In this document: piece after piece, positions 13,858 through 26,326 of the stretch
How positions within the stretch are numbered: the stretch's first letter is position 1
Layout of the letters: every line of letters begins with the position of its first letter
DNA from: Otis tarda
Lineage: Eukaryota; Chordata; Aves; Otidiformes; Otididae
Direction: 5' to 3'
Assembly (NCBI GenBank): GCA_026413225.1
Contig: CM048553.1
Location: 137,174,190-137,238,189 of the forward strand
Length of the DNA: 64,000 nucleotides
Position numbers and translations under genes: made by a program
The notes under the pieces: generated by a model
What the model was told of the DNA's origin: nothing
Seen by the model: the letters and a program-made list of their open reading frames with translations, nothing else
Databases searched by the model: none

Positions 13858-15534
13858 ACCACAGAAAGTGGCTGTGAGCAGGCTGGGATTGTCTCTGCCA
13901 GTGTAGCCAGAGAAAATGATGTTGAATTAATCAGTCATGGACACCTGGGGAAGTCTGGGGAAGAGTTGCAGACGTGCAGGCCAACCATGAAAGAGACTGA
14001 GAGCTCTAGAGAAAGAACCTGCAAGACTCGAATACAATGTGAACAGGAGAGTTAAGTTAGGGCCAAGTCAACTTCCCACCGTTAGAAGCAAGAAATGGGT
14101 AGGGTGAGTGGTAATGTCTGTAGGGATCCCACAAGAAAATAATAAAAAAGATGAGGAAAGGAAATTCAAAGGTCTCTCTTAGCTATGTTGACTTTGACTA
14201 GATAGCTAGATATCTAGAGGGAAATGCCAGAGACGCATGTGGAGTTTTTAATTGATGTATGTAAAAACACTGGATCAGTAAATGATGTCGATGGAGAGAG
14301 CAGTTAAATTCCTGTAAGATTGTAAAAATATGAAGAGGGAGAACAGGATAGACCAAAACATGAAGATCTGTGGAGATATTTCTCTCTAAAACCACAGTGA
14401 AGGAATCCCAACTGGACAGCAAATTTCTAATCATGCCTGTAGGCAGGATCCCCTAGGAAATTTATTCCAGACTGTGCATGCCTTTAAGCAGCAATATTCA
14501 CACCATTTGTGCAGCACACCTAAAACCTGTGAACAGCAGTGTTTTTATGAATCTCTGAGTCAGCTCTCATTCCATGTACCTTCGGCTCGCTTTCAGTGTA
14601 ATAAGTTCGTCAGTCACCTGGGCCAGTATTCTTATTAATCTCTGCCTCTGCTGATCTTCTTGGTCGTCACTTCTCCATGTCACGCATAATCTGGATCATA
14701 ATTGGTCTGTATGGACTGCTATGTTAGTGAATGATGTGCTGTCTCCTGATATGGTAAGTTAACATCTTTACATTGTATAAATGAATACAGACTTGCTTTC
14801 ATTAGTCTGCACTGAACACTAATACATTCCTATTGCAGCTTATATTTCAGATTACATACATATGGCACTGTTCTGGAGTAATTTTGAAATACATGTTTTT
14901 CCTCGCAAACACTGTCTTCTCAAAATGAGTCAGGTTGTTGGTAAAGGTCTTAAGCAAACTATGTGCTTCCTCTGCTAATTAGATCTGTTGCCATTTAACA
15001 CATCATTATTCATCCTTCAGACCATTTAGAAATGATTTTACACAATTGTTTTTTAATATATTTTCAAGTATTCATGGGATGCTGTATCAAACGGGTAACA
15101 AATCTACCTTCTTAATCTCCTATCTTTGCATAACCTACTAATTTTGTAACAGTCTTAGAGCATCAGCTGTTCAACATCCGATTATGCTGTTTGTTGTTTA
15201 TAATTCCATCATCCCTACACATTCAGATTTTTTTCTCTTAATACTTATTCTCCTCATGACACCTAGACTTTGTTTTATCAATATCTGGTTTATCCAAGCC
15301 TTTAATACTTCATAATTGATCAAACTGCTGTCTTTAAAAATCAGCACCCATGTTGTCATCAATTTTATCTTTTTATTTACCAGTAAGCCTCTATGATGTT
15401 TAAAATGTCTCCATGTATTATTTGTAAAAGCCTTTCTGGCTTCTCCCAACTGATAGAGTTGGCTACTTCTTTGTTTCACAACTTTTTTTTGCTAAAACTA
15501 CCTCACTATATCTTTGTTTTTTTCTTTTCCTATA
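13858..15534. other. Unique noncoding DNA
   Basis: No repeat signature or domain-bearing frame seen. Longest frames are below 95 codons and unremarkable. Confidence 0.5.
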
Positions 15535-15847
15535 AATCATAGAATCATAGAATGGTTAGGGTTGGAAGGGACCTTCAAAGGTCATCTAGTCCAACCCCAC
15601 TGCAAGGAGCAGGGACATCTCTGACTAGATCAGGTTGCTCAGAGCCTCATCCAGCCTGGCCCTGAATGTTTCCAGGGATGGGGCATCCACCACCTTTCTG
15701 GGCAACCTGTTCCAGTGCTCTACAACCCTCACAGTAAAAAATTTTTCCCTAATATCTAATCTAAATCTACCTTCCTCTATTTTAAAACCATTACCCCAGT
15801 CTTTTCGCAACAGGCCCTACTGAACAGTCTCTCCCCAGTCTTTTCTT
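15535..15847 (-). mobile_element. CR1 3' fragment (ORF2 C-terminus and 3' UTR)
   Basis: Read on the minus strand this is a 5'-truncated CR1. The plus strand begins with the reverse complement of the tail (aatcatagaatcatagaatgg), continues through the 3' UTR (ggaccttcaaaggtcatctagtcc), and then into the end of ORF2. The 61-codon minus frame 15625-15810 ends in ...[11 protein letters not shown] and contains RLDIREKFFTVRVVEHWNRLP, the conserved C-terminal tail of avian CR1 ORF2. It is cut off upstream near the position encoding the ARRDRTRGN-like motif. A nonfunctional relic of about 310 bp. Confidence 0.9.
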
Positions 15848-17967
15848 ATTGTATCTGCAATTACACAAATGTCCCTTACTGTTTCATTGATACACCTTAC
15901 AGTCAAGTGTCTTAACACTGGACATTGATCCGACTCTTTAATGATCTTCAGTAACTTAGTTACCTGAGTCTTCTTCATGCTTCAATACAAAATGCCGAGC
16001 TCTTGGCACTTAGACTGTGTGTGGCTGAGACTAGGTAAGGATGGTAAGTGTGCCTTGCTCAATTACTTGTGGTCAGTCCTAAGCTGTCAACGTGATTATT
16101 AATTATATTTTGCAGCATTTCAGTTCTCATCCTGCTAATTGGACTGGGATGCTCATGGCTGACCTTCCTTTCAGCATTTTGCCCCCGGTGGCGTGTCTGT
16201 TAAAAGGCCACATCTGACCACTTGTGTAATTCAGTGTGTCTTGTTACTGCAGCTGCTTGATTAGGGGTCATGTCTTTGTAATAAACTACATAGGCAGAAT
16301 TAATTTCTCAGAATTTCATTTACTGAGGGGAACTGGGCTGGGGATTTCACTTGAATCATTTATGATTTCATCTCCTTGACAGATGTTCATAAATATCTAC
16401 ACCTAAACTGGAAATATTGTTATGTTCTTATTGCCTGCTTCCAGAAATGATCCTTTATCTGTATGTACATCTCACAGAAGCCAAAGGTTCCGATTTGTTT
16501 GAAATCTTCCCTTTTTAAATGGATATCTAAATATTAAAGTGACCATTTGTTCTACCTTCCCCCAAAATAGAAGCCCAGGCTTGCTTTCTTCTGATTTAAC
16601 CATCATGCTGTTTACCGTAAGATTTAAGGAGAAAAATTTATTAGGTTCTCTCATTTTTGCCATGGATTGAAAAGTTTTGCTGTTACCTGTCTGTGACTGC
16701 AAGTCTCCAGGAATAGCTCAGTTTGTAGAGCTTTCCTGTGTGTCTGCACCAGGACTCTACAAGCTATAGACCATCATGCGTATTCCTATGGGCTCCCTTT
16801 GAGACTCTGAGACAGAGACTGAACATTCAAATACACTGGTAGAAGAGGCCAAGCAACAATGTAACATGACTGAAGCAAAAATTAACACCTCTTAAAACAT
16901 GCCATTTTATTTCATATGTCTTACCTTGCAGTAGAAACTATTGATTAAGGCAATGGGATTTCAGAAAAACAGTTTCAGATAACAATTGCAAAAGTTTGGT
17001 ATCATTTTATTGTAGTTTTATCCAGTGACTATCTAGTGTAATATATACAGAAAAATTCAGGAGGAAGAGTTCTTCGTACTCCATCACCTTGGCTGAATAC
17101 CTCATCGCTAGATAATACAACCATGTTTCATTTTTCTTGCTTTTCTAGCAGCATAGTGGCTCAACTTCAGGGGATATTACAGAAGGTGCCTTTCTCTAAG
17201 TGACTGTGGTCAGTGTGCATGCTTTGGATTCAAATCCCTCCAACGGAGAAAACTCTAACTGAGTTTATTTTGGCTAAGACAAGTGCTCTAGCTGTTTGGA
17301 TACTGGAAAAAGATATATTGGACCTGCTCCAGTAAACTTTTTAAGTGAACACATCGGCAAATTTTAGCTATGCTTACAGCGTTTTTACTAGGTGAAACTT
17401 TAATCGTCTCTCTGACTAACCTTCAGCTTTCACTGGTGCTTAGCAAGAAAAAAAAATCTCATAGCTCTTCAGACCAAGTAGCTTCTAAAACATGTGGGAA
17501 GCAGTTTATGCATCAGAGACTGAGAAGAGTCTAGAATGACTTCAGAGGTGCCTAGAGAGTTTCAGGACTCTTGTGAGTCAGACTCTTCTGTGAGTGAGAA
17601 GGTTTTCTTACTCCTTAGCCTGGCAGAGTTGCTTAAGTTCTGCCTAATTTAGGCAAAGTGTAGGTGTAGGTCCTTGCGCAAAGGACCTAATACAGCAAAC
17701 TCTTATTTCCTGACTCATTCTGTGGACCTGACACAATTAAGGAATTTATAGTGACACTCCTGCATACTGAGGATGCTGATGACCTGGAAAGGTTGAGGTT
17801 CTTGCATTGTTAGTCAACAACTCACTCAGAATGCACTTGCATTCTTTAATTCCTTGCTAAGCTTTTTATGCAAATGTGATGAAGCAGTACGGCAGGGCAT
17901 GTAACCCTTTAATCAGTCTCTAGAACAATATTTCTAAGAACTAACATTGCTTTAATTTAAAATATTC
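15848..17967. other. Unique noncoding DNA
   Basis: No gene, RNA or clear repeat seen. Scattered short frames only. Confidence 0.5.
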
Positions 17968-18030
17968 TAAAGGCCCCTTCCAACCCAAACTGTTCTATGA
18001 TTCTATGATTCTATGATTCTATTCTATGAT
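17968..18030 (+). mobile_element. CR1 3' tail scrap
   Basis: A 63-bp remnant: aaggccccttccaacccaaac followed by tgttctatgattctatgattctatg repeats. The 'ccccttccaaccc' block plus ATTCTATG octamers marks the extreme 3' end of a plus-strand CR1. Extreme 5' truncation is typical of CR1. Confidence 0.85.
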
Positions 18031-20984
18031 AAGATTAACCATTATAGTAGCAATACATTATAAAACATTATGACCACGAATTCAGATAATCTATTAAATA
18101 AGGAAAAGCAGCATAAGCATTTGGAAACAAGCAGTAATATCAAAGAGTAATTTATAATTGAAAAGGGTAGGAAGTTTATTGAACGGGATTGTTAATTTTG
18201 CCAGTACCTGGGGGTGAGCAATTTTTGCAAGGTTTACTGATACGTGCAATCTCTCTTATTCACAGAGAAATTCTGGAAGAACTATTCCACAAAGGAAAGG
18301 TTCCTTTCCATCCCACAAGCTGATCTGCACAAGAGATGTTCTAAGCATTGTCTGGGATAAGGAAGCCTTGGTGGGCATCCCTTCCTGCTGCAGGGGAGTG
18401 TGGTCAGCTCTCCCGGCAATCACATCAGAATTTCCCCCAGGCGTCCCCTTATTCCCGCTGTTAGGAAGATGTTGTTTCTCCCTTCAGATGGGCACCAAAG
18501 CTCCAGACTCTCCCTTGCAGATGCAGAGACATGGCAGCAGGGTTGCTAAGGAGCAATCATCTCAGCAGCCCTTATTCTGCCTTCCTGCTCATGAATATCA
18601 TGCTTACCAAAACAAAGAATGGATCTTCATTTTATGCTAGGGTTGCAGTTTTAGGGCAAAATGTCCATTACTTAATGGTCATTACTTACCCACCACTTCC
18701 CCCAATAATCTTGGTGAAGAGCTCTGAATAGTTTCCATCCGCAAAGTGAGGATGTAGCTATCATTGCTGTTCGTGAATGTGAGACTCCCTTCTGCTTTCA
18801 TCTCTATTAATAAGTTCATTACCTCCTTCTAAATGTCATGACACACTGACATTTTGGTTTCCATGTAATTCTCAACCAATACGTCAGAAGACCCCGTTGT
18901 CTGAAGATGTGTCGTAGATTATTTAGATGTTGCAAAGCGGATGGATTGCTTTTTCAAAAATAAGGCTCTCAAGCTTTAATTTTTTAATGTACTTTTTCCA
19001 CTTTAAATCCAAATTAGGCCTCACTTCCCACTGACTCAAACATTTTATAGAGGCTTTTAATTTTTTTTTTCATTGATACTGTCCCATACCACTAATTTCC
19101 ACTTCCTCAGTGTCTTTTTTCTATCTTTACTGAAAGAAAAGAAGAAAAATGTCTTTTCTGCTCCTTCACATCAGATTTGCTGACATTTTCACTAAAGGAC
19201 TTTTTGTCTACGTTATGTATGCTATTGTATCGGGAGGCATGTGCACATGCTGGCATCTGACATTTTTGGACAGTTTTACGGATTATATATAGTAACCAAA
19301 AATGGAAACATTTTACCTGACAGTGTGTCTTCAAACAGCCCAGTCAGCCAAGGGCTCCCAGCCCAGTGGGTGCCTGTGTGGGTTCAGGAGGAACAGTCGG
19401 ACATCAGTCCCTCCTTAGGAGAGAAAGAAGGAGGGAACGCTATCAAGCGGCGTTTACGATAGCTTTAATGCGATTCTTATCAAGTTGGTGTTTACGAACA
19501 ACATGTACCTGCAACTGGACACCAAACAGATCTATTCATCTTCAGAAAATAATGTTTTTTTCCATTCAGGCATTTATTGCGACCAGGTGAAGAGGAAATT
19601 CCCCAGGTCTCTTCTGTCATGTCAGTCAGGCAAGTTCCTCAGCTCTCTCGTGCTGTAGCTTTTGGTACGCTTATGGAGAACATTCAGAGGTGTGGAATGC
19701 AGCATGAGGACATATCAAAAGCGCATCTGAAAGTGAAGTAATTGCATGATGAAGGTTGGCATCGCAGTCTTGAGACAAATATGCTCAGACTTTTCATAAT
19801 AACCAAAATGCCTGGCTTCCACTGTTGATATCCAGAAAGCTGGAGATACTGGTGGTCATCCAGTCCAGAAAAGCATGGCTCTTCCTTAATTTTCCAAAAG
19901 AAATCAAATGGTAATGTTTTCCATTCACTGCCATTTTTGCCATTCATTTGTCCTCAGATAAATATTTACTTCCAACAATTTATGCCCTTTCTCCCAGTTT
20001 GGGTTTACAGTGTATCTGAATCAGTTTCACATATGGTATTGCAGAGGGTTTTGATAGCCACAGATGGTGCATCTGCAAACGTTTGAAATCTGCTTCACTA
20101 TCCAAACCTTTAATATTTGTCAGTGTCCCAAAAGGAGTTAGTAAATGCCTGGTGTAGCTATTCACTAATAATAAACACTAAAGGGTAGTGAGTTGAATGA
20201 GCCGTTGGAAATTTTTAAAATGAAATAAATTTATGTCCTGATTCTGTTGCTTCAACAATAATATGAGGAGAAGAATCACCTCATAGGAGGTAGGTTGAAG
20301 GAGAAGTTTCCATTGGCCTTTCTGTGCTTCATATTAATTTCCTTTGCTTGATTTCAGTCAGACATCTGTAAATAAATGACATTATTTCTACTTTAGCATT
20401 ATGTTTTACTGACATTAGAAGGATACAGGGTAGTAATTTGTATATGTATTGCCTAAAAATACTGACGTCTATTCAAAAGAAAAAGAAAAAGCAGAATCAT
20501 TAGGCAGACAAAACTGACTCATTTATTGTACACTTACATACACATATAAAAAAACTTGTGCCATTAGAAAAATCCAGATAATTTTAATTTTCTGTGGTAG
20601 ATGAGTACCAGCATCCAACAGGATTCTCCCTGGCTGAATCCTTTACAGACAGAGAGCTGTTGGTGGGCTCGGGTGGGGAGGAGGGAAAGGCAAAGACACA
20701 GCCAGTCCCTGCTTTAATACGATGTCAGCCCAAGCAGGTAGTTCAGCTAATGGCTTTGGCCCAGATCCCATCTACACAGTGATACTGTCTGGCCTTTGCT
20801 TCAAAGGCAATTCTGAGTCTGCCTGTAAGGAAAGGTGAGGGCAAGGAGAAACAATACCCTCTGCACTCGTGCAGATGTTTTGAAATACAAAGTGCCATTA
20901 GCCCCATAAACTGGCTCCCGGCTCTAAAAGTTGCTGGGATTACTCCGTGATAAAGGGTAAATGGCAAGGGAAAGGAAAAAAAAG
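18031..20984. other. Unique noncoding DNA
   Basis: No repeat family recognised. Open frames (maximum about 90 codons) overlap one another in several frames and show no domain. Confidence 0.5.
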
Positions 20985-21080
20985 ACATCATCCTCATTTT
21001 GAAAATGACAAACGAAAGTCCTGTGAACACACATGACTTGCTCAAAGTGAGGCAGAAAAATCTGTGCCAGAGCTACGCTG
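20985..21080 (+). repeat. MIR-like ancient SINE relic
   Basis: catcctcattttgaaaatgac, then tgacttgctcaaagtgaggcag and tgccagagct follow the order of MIR core blocks (cctcattttacagatgagg, gtgacttgcccaaggtcacacag, ggcagagct). Diverged; recognised by eye. It lies 40 bp before the LTR at 21120. Confidence 0.55.
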
Positions 21081-21119
21081 CACTTCAGGTGAGGTGTGCC
21101 AAGCCCAAAACGGGTCCCC

Positions 21120-21739
21120 TGTCCTGGTTTCAGCAGGGATGGAATTAGTTTTTGTCTCAGTAGCTGGTGTGGTTTGGATTTCGTGTGTGAAGAATGTTGA
21201 TAAACACACCAATGATATGAGTTGTTGTGAATGAGACCAAGGACACTGTCCAGCTTTCCAGGTCTCGTTAGCGTGCAGATGCAGGAAGCTGGGAGAAAGA
21301 CACACGGAATAATTGACCCAAACTGGCCAGAGAGTGTTCCATGCCATAAATGTCATGCTCAGTATATAAGTGGGGGTTAGCCAGGGCGGGTATCTGCCTT
21401 GCTGGCATCCATCTTTCTCTCTCGTTCGCTGGCATCGTTCCCTCTACCTTGCTGGCTCCCTTTTGCTCCTTTGCTTGCCGCTCGGTTTCGTTTCCGTGAT
21501 TGCTGCAGATAGGCTCTATCGGTCATTGGGACATCAGGTGGTGAGAAAATGTACATTGCTCATTTCGTATATTTTAATATCCTTACATTCTCTTATTATT
21601 GTAGTTTTCCTTTATTATTTTAGTAAACTGTCTTTATCTCAGCCCACAAGTTTTCCTTTCTTCCCAATTCTTTTCCCCATCCTGCTGGGGAGGGGGAGGG
21701 TGAACGAGAAACTGTGTAGTGATTCGGGCTAAACCATCA
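21120..21739 (+). mobile_element. Solo LTR, avian ERVL-like family
   Basis: A 620-bp unit beginning tgtcctggtttcagcaggga and ending gggctaaaccatca (TG...CA). Terminal cctggttt/aaacca form the short inverted ends. Order inside: U3, then ccaaactggccagagagtgttccatgcc, a catcatgctc-like block ending in the TATA element agtatataag near 21361, a T-rich polyadenylation region near 21600, then tatctcagcccacaag and a C/G-rich end. It matches the second copy at 41114-41694 along its length. I find no clear 5-bp duplication (tcccc versus ctgtc), so one end may be eroded. No gag, pol or env remains next to it: a solo LTR. Confidence 0.82.
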
Positions 21740-24700
21740 CTGTCTCCACATTGGTTTATCCACAACTTAAAGGCACTGAGGATCCAGTAAGCTGTATGTT
21801 GGGAAACATAAGAGCAACACATAGGAGGATGGAACCGGGCAGAGAGTAAATAGAAAGTTGTTCCCACAATTAGGGTTATCTGAAAAAGTCCAGAATTGGG
21901 AAAGGACACCAAGACAGAGAGTAAAGCTAAGCCTAAGAAAAGTGGAAGGAGTCTTAGAAACCAAGAGCAGATGCTGGGACGGGAGAAAAGGGAAGCAGGA
22001 TATAAGGATTTTGTACATCTGCCATGGTTAGAAGAATGGGTAGGGAAATACTGTAAGTTTGACAGCTGCAACTTTTCTGAAAAGGAAAGGAGAAAGGAGA
22101 ATGTAAAAGAAAGACAAGTCTGTTTCCCAAGGATGAATGAAAAGGGTGCAATGGTGCCTTGATAGCATGTGTGTGCATTTTACAGTGAAAGAGGAAGCCA
22201 GATTTGTCAAGAGCCTGGATGCAAGAGAAGGAGGGAATAACTCCTACAGCCGAAGCCACAACAGAACGGGCAGCTAGGAAAGGTTTGTTCCTAAGTCAGT
22301 CATCCTACCTCAGGCTGTCTGGCTTGTGGGCAGCCTGTCCTGTGGGTGCTGCAACAACTGTGACATCCCTTCTGCTTGTCAACATCGTCTTCCTTCGAGT
22401 TTGCAGGGCCGGGAGCTGCGGGGGAGAGCCAGGGCCAGAGAGCGGGAGAGGCGAGCAGCCAGCTTCAGGCAGGCAGGGATGGCAGAATAAACAGCAGGTT
22501 TACTCCTCAAACTTGACAGCTTTTCTACAATTTGCTTAAGAGTGAGTGTATTTGCTGAGAACTCACACGTCCATGTGTAGACCTCGCTTCTTAGACTTTA
22601 AATGGCTGTGCCAGGATCATGACTTTGAGCACCAGTTACTGTGCAACCAAAAATAGCGTATTTTTGCAAGCAGTGGAATGAGGAGAGACCGAGTTGCTCT
22701 CTCACTTTACAAACTTTCAGATTTACACAGTGCAGCTTGAAACCATAACTGTTCTAATGAGGAAAATGTGCAGTCAACTGAACGTTAACTGTTTGGACAC
22801 TATTACTGTAAAAATAAATAATCAACCAACTTTATCTCTGAATAGAAAACTCTGCAGTGGGAAGACTGACTGAATAACTGACATGATTGCCGAGGAAGAG
22901 ATGGAAATAACAGTTTACAGTTCACAGGATCTCAATGGACAATCAACATGGTAAATTAGGATGTGGTTGAAATTATAGATATAGTAATTAAAATTAGCCA
23001 TCAATAATGGAACACAGTTCCTCTAGAATAGAACAGAAAGTGCTGCTAGACAGAAACAGAATAATACTGTGCAAATGTACAGAAATTTTAATTTTTAAGA
23101 GAAGTTCAAACTGGCAAGAGATGTGTTCAGTATCTCCACTGACACTTTTCGCAAGCTTATAATAGGCAGCTGTAAATTATTGTTGGAGAGGAATTTAATT
23201 TAATTGCATCTCATCCTTATGAAAAGCATTTTCTGAACATTTAAAGTCTATGCTAAGGTGTTTCTAAATCACCATTCAGATGGAGTCTATTCATTTCGGC
23301 TGGCCATAGTTTGACTGTACTCTCCTCTTTAGTTTATTACTCTCTTTTAAATTGCAGAAACTGTGTTATGAACAGAATAGCCCTGCTGTTCCAGCACAGT
23401 GGCTATTCAACACCAGTGCTGGAGCTGCTCTTTATATAACAGGAGAAAATTACAAAACCAGAAAAAGTAAGGGGTTTTATTTGTTCTTTCTGTTTCCCTG
23501 CAAAACTCCTGTTGGAAGTTACTGCTGACAATGTGACGTGGAACTTAAGCGATTAGCTTGTTCTAGTAGAATGATTCCCACATTTTTTTTTTAAATCTTA
23601 AAGTATAATGTGATTGTGCTGAATGAATACGTGACTTCAAAGCTGGCCAAGAAGCCTGTATGTCATTACATGTCTACTAATATCCATAGGTTCAGATTCA
23701 GCAAGCTCTATAAATGTATCTGATTTCAAGTATGTGGACAGTACAACTGAAGTCCTTTTTTTGCCAGACCTGATCATCAGTAGATCCTCTGTAATGTCAA
23801 TGCTGGACACTCAGGCTTTCCAAAGGTAAATTTTTTCAGCTAGATTCAGATGCATACACTTTAAATTTTTTCCCTTTCTCTTGTACAAATTCCAGTGACA
23901 AGATGGAGGCATCTCTAATGTTTTTCAGTTGATGGGAACCTCAATAGAAAATTTTGTATTAGATGTGCGGCTGAAATGCTTTAGCAGAACAAGATCATAC
24001 AAAAGACCAGTGTAAGTTATTCGTTACCAAGATAATACCAACAAGATAGGAGCATTCAGTCATTATACATTTGAAAACAGAAAAAAAAATGGCCATTATT
24101 TTGCAGATGACCTGTTAAGTTTCTCCAAAATGACCCCTCGCAGTTGCCACTCTGCCATCTCTGTGAGCCTGGGACAGACATCAAATCCTCTCTTGGAGTA
24201 CCTGTGTAGGTACATGAGTGTATGAGAATGCTGTGACGTGTGCTAAGCCTGCTTGTCAACCCCACAAAACCCTCCCCTATTTAATGATAAAAATGACTTC
24301 ATAATGAAAAGGAGTGTTGAACACATGGATAAACCTACCGTATGTACAACCTCATCACTCTCCCTCCCAAACCAAATCAGAGGGCAGTCGGAGTGTTGGC
24401 GCTCTCCAAATTTCCTCTGATTCAAGTGCAGGTAACACTCACAAAGACTTAACTAAGAGTTATAAAACCCGGGTGGGGATGGACTCCACTAAACCCCAGG
24501 GGAGACTCAGTGCTGGAGGATACGATAGCAAATTTGAGATTTGATATAAAAGCATGATTATGCCTGCAATATGTCTTTTTAGCTTTCTTTGTTTTGTACT
24601 ACACGTATTCTTGCAAATCTTTGGATTCTCCAGCAGTTTGCTAATGATCTGTTACGTTATAAACAATCTTGGTTTGTTTTGTTGAGTTTTTTTTTAGTTT

Positions 24701-25209
24701 TTATAGAGCTGTTTGTAATGATTCACAATTAATTATAACAGCTCTAAATTTTCAATTTAAAGTAGTTTAAATTATTGCCCAGGCTTTTCCCATAGGCAGA
24801 AGCATGCTAGTAGTACAGCACTGGTGAATTAGATTTAATAGGCATTTTGAAACAAGCATAGCAGCAATCATACCCAGAGAATTCCTGCCAACTTTTTAAT
24901 GGTTTATTTTCATTGTAAAAGCATCTTTTAAATACCTTTGCTTCTCCTGGGATGAAAATTACTGGTTTAGAGTGTTTCATGCCAAATTTTTGCTTAGTAT
25001 GTTACCTAGTAATCTATTTCCCGTTACATAAAAATCACAAGTCATATTTCAATAACATATAGAATCCATGGAAGACAATAGGATGGAGTTAAAGGTATTT
25101 GTGTTTGCTATAATATATCCTGTAGTTATTATTTTTATGCTACTCCTGATATTTTTAAAGCATTATGCAACCATTAAGTGAATCATAAAACTTAAGAACT
25201 TGTTATTGC
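21740..25209. other. Unique noncoding DNA
   Basis: A locally GC-richer patch lies at about 22.39-22.48 kb, but it has no CpG-island length and no gene attached. Open frames up to 145 codons near 21.6-22.2 kb run partly antisense through the LTR and its flank and carry no domain. Nothing else recognised. Confidence 0.5.
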
Positions 25210-25318
25210 TCTGTCCTTATTTTATAGACGGGGAAAAGAGGGCACAGAAGTGCCCTGCCCAGTGCAACAGGGAAGCAAAAATTAGAACTCTTGTTCCTAT
25301 CTCTCTGCTGACTCCTGA
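25210..25318 (+). repeat. MIR-like ancient SINE relic
   Basis: The clearest MIR-like relic in the window: tccttattttatagacgggg aaaagagggcacagaa, then tgccctgcccagtgcaacag, then attagaactcttgttcctat and gctgactcc. These match, in order, the MIR blocks cattttacagatgggaaac, tgaggcacagag, cttgcccaaggtcacacag, gattagaacccaggtct and cctgactcc. Expected age is pre-avian, which fits the divergence. Confidence 0.7.
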
Positions 25319-26066
25319 AACTGTTTTGTGAATAACAACCCATCTCATGAGAAAATTGGCTTTGAATTTACTTCTGTAATAAGATTTAGACTTTTTCTTC
25401 CTTCACAGTGCACAGGAAAAAAGATAAGGTGTTTCCATCTTATTCATCATATTGATAAATGTTGTACATTCAAATTTTGAAACATTCTTCCATTGCAACT
25501 TAGAAAACAAGCGAATGCTAAGCAGTGCCAGTCACGAGGTGATAGCTATACCTGCATCTTTCATGAGACCACATTATGCATGTTAGACAGACTCTGAAAG
25601 CTTCAGTTAGTACATTTGAAGTCCATAAGCAACTGGCTGCAGTGTTTATTTTCTTATACAGATGCTGCTGAGAACAAAGCAATAGACACACTAGGAAATA
25701 AATTAGATATGTAATTTTTTTCTACCTGATTAACATGGTACAAGCAAAATTAAGCACGAAGAAAACATGTAAAACATTGATGGATAAAATGAGAATATAT
25801 TCACGACCACATCTCAATCATAGGATATAATCTTACAGTAAAAATACTACTTAGATGTTCTAAATGAGGCACAAGGCAAATATCTTTGAATTTGGTCAAA
25901 TTTATTTTCATTTGATTATCTTTCTCATAGATAAAACATGATCCACTGAGACTTGATTCTGAACCTCACTCATTTTGTTAAATTCAGCTTTAGCAGTATG
26001 CTGGGCTGAGGCTATAGTCATACCTTTGGTGGTGGTACCTCTCTTATTTGGTAGGAGCCAAGTGTG

Positions 26067-26326
26067 ACACCATTGATTATTACTAACACTACTTACACTT
26101 TAAATATTTAAATATTTACCTACATCTCACTTTTGCAGACTGTGCTAACTGTGGCTCCCCCAGTCTCAGAAGGGGTATCACAGAAATAAGAAGGTAAAAG
26201 AAGGGCAACAAAGATGTTCCCCACAAGAAATCTCTTCCAAAGCTCAGTCTGTGGCATCAGTGATTATTAATGCTGCTATTTACATGTCAACGTTTACATA
26301 TTTACTTATATCACACTTAAGGAATG
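26067..26326. repeat. Diverged direct repeat pair
   Basis: A segment at 26067-26139 (ttgattattactaac...ttacactttaaat...atatttacctacatctcactt) resembles one at 26253-26326 (gtgattattaatgct...ttacatg...atatttacttatatcacactt). By eye identity is about 70% over about 65 bp, same orientation, about 186 bp apart. It could be an old local duplication or two copies of an unrecognised ancient repeat. Confidence 0.45.

Noticed and set aside
21370..22071. Frames of 120 and 145 codons across the LTR at 21.1-21.7 kb
   Set aside because: They run through LTR sequence on both strands with hydrophobic low-information composition; no retroviral gene motif.
22390..22475. CpG island or promoter
   Set aside because: The GC-rich patch is under 100 bp with few CpGs and no gene beside it.
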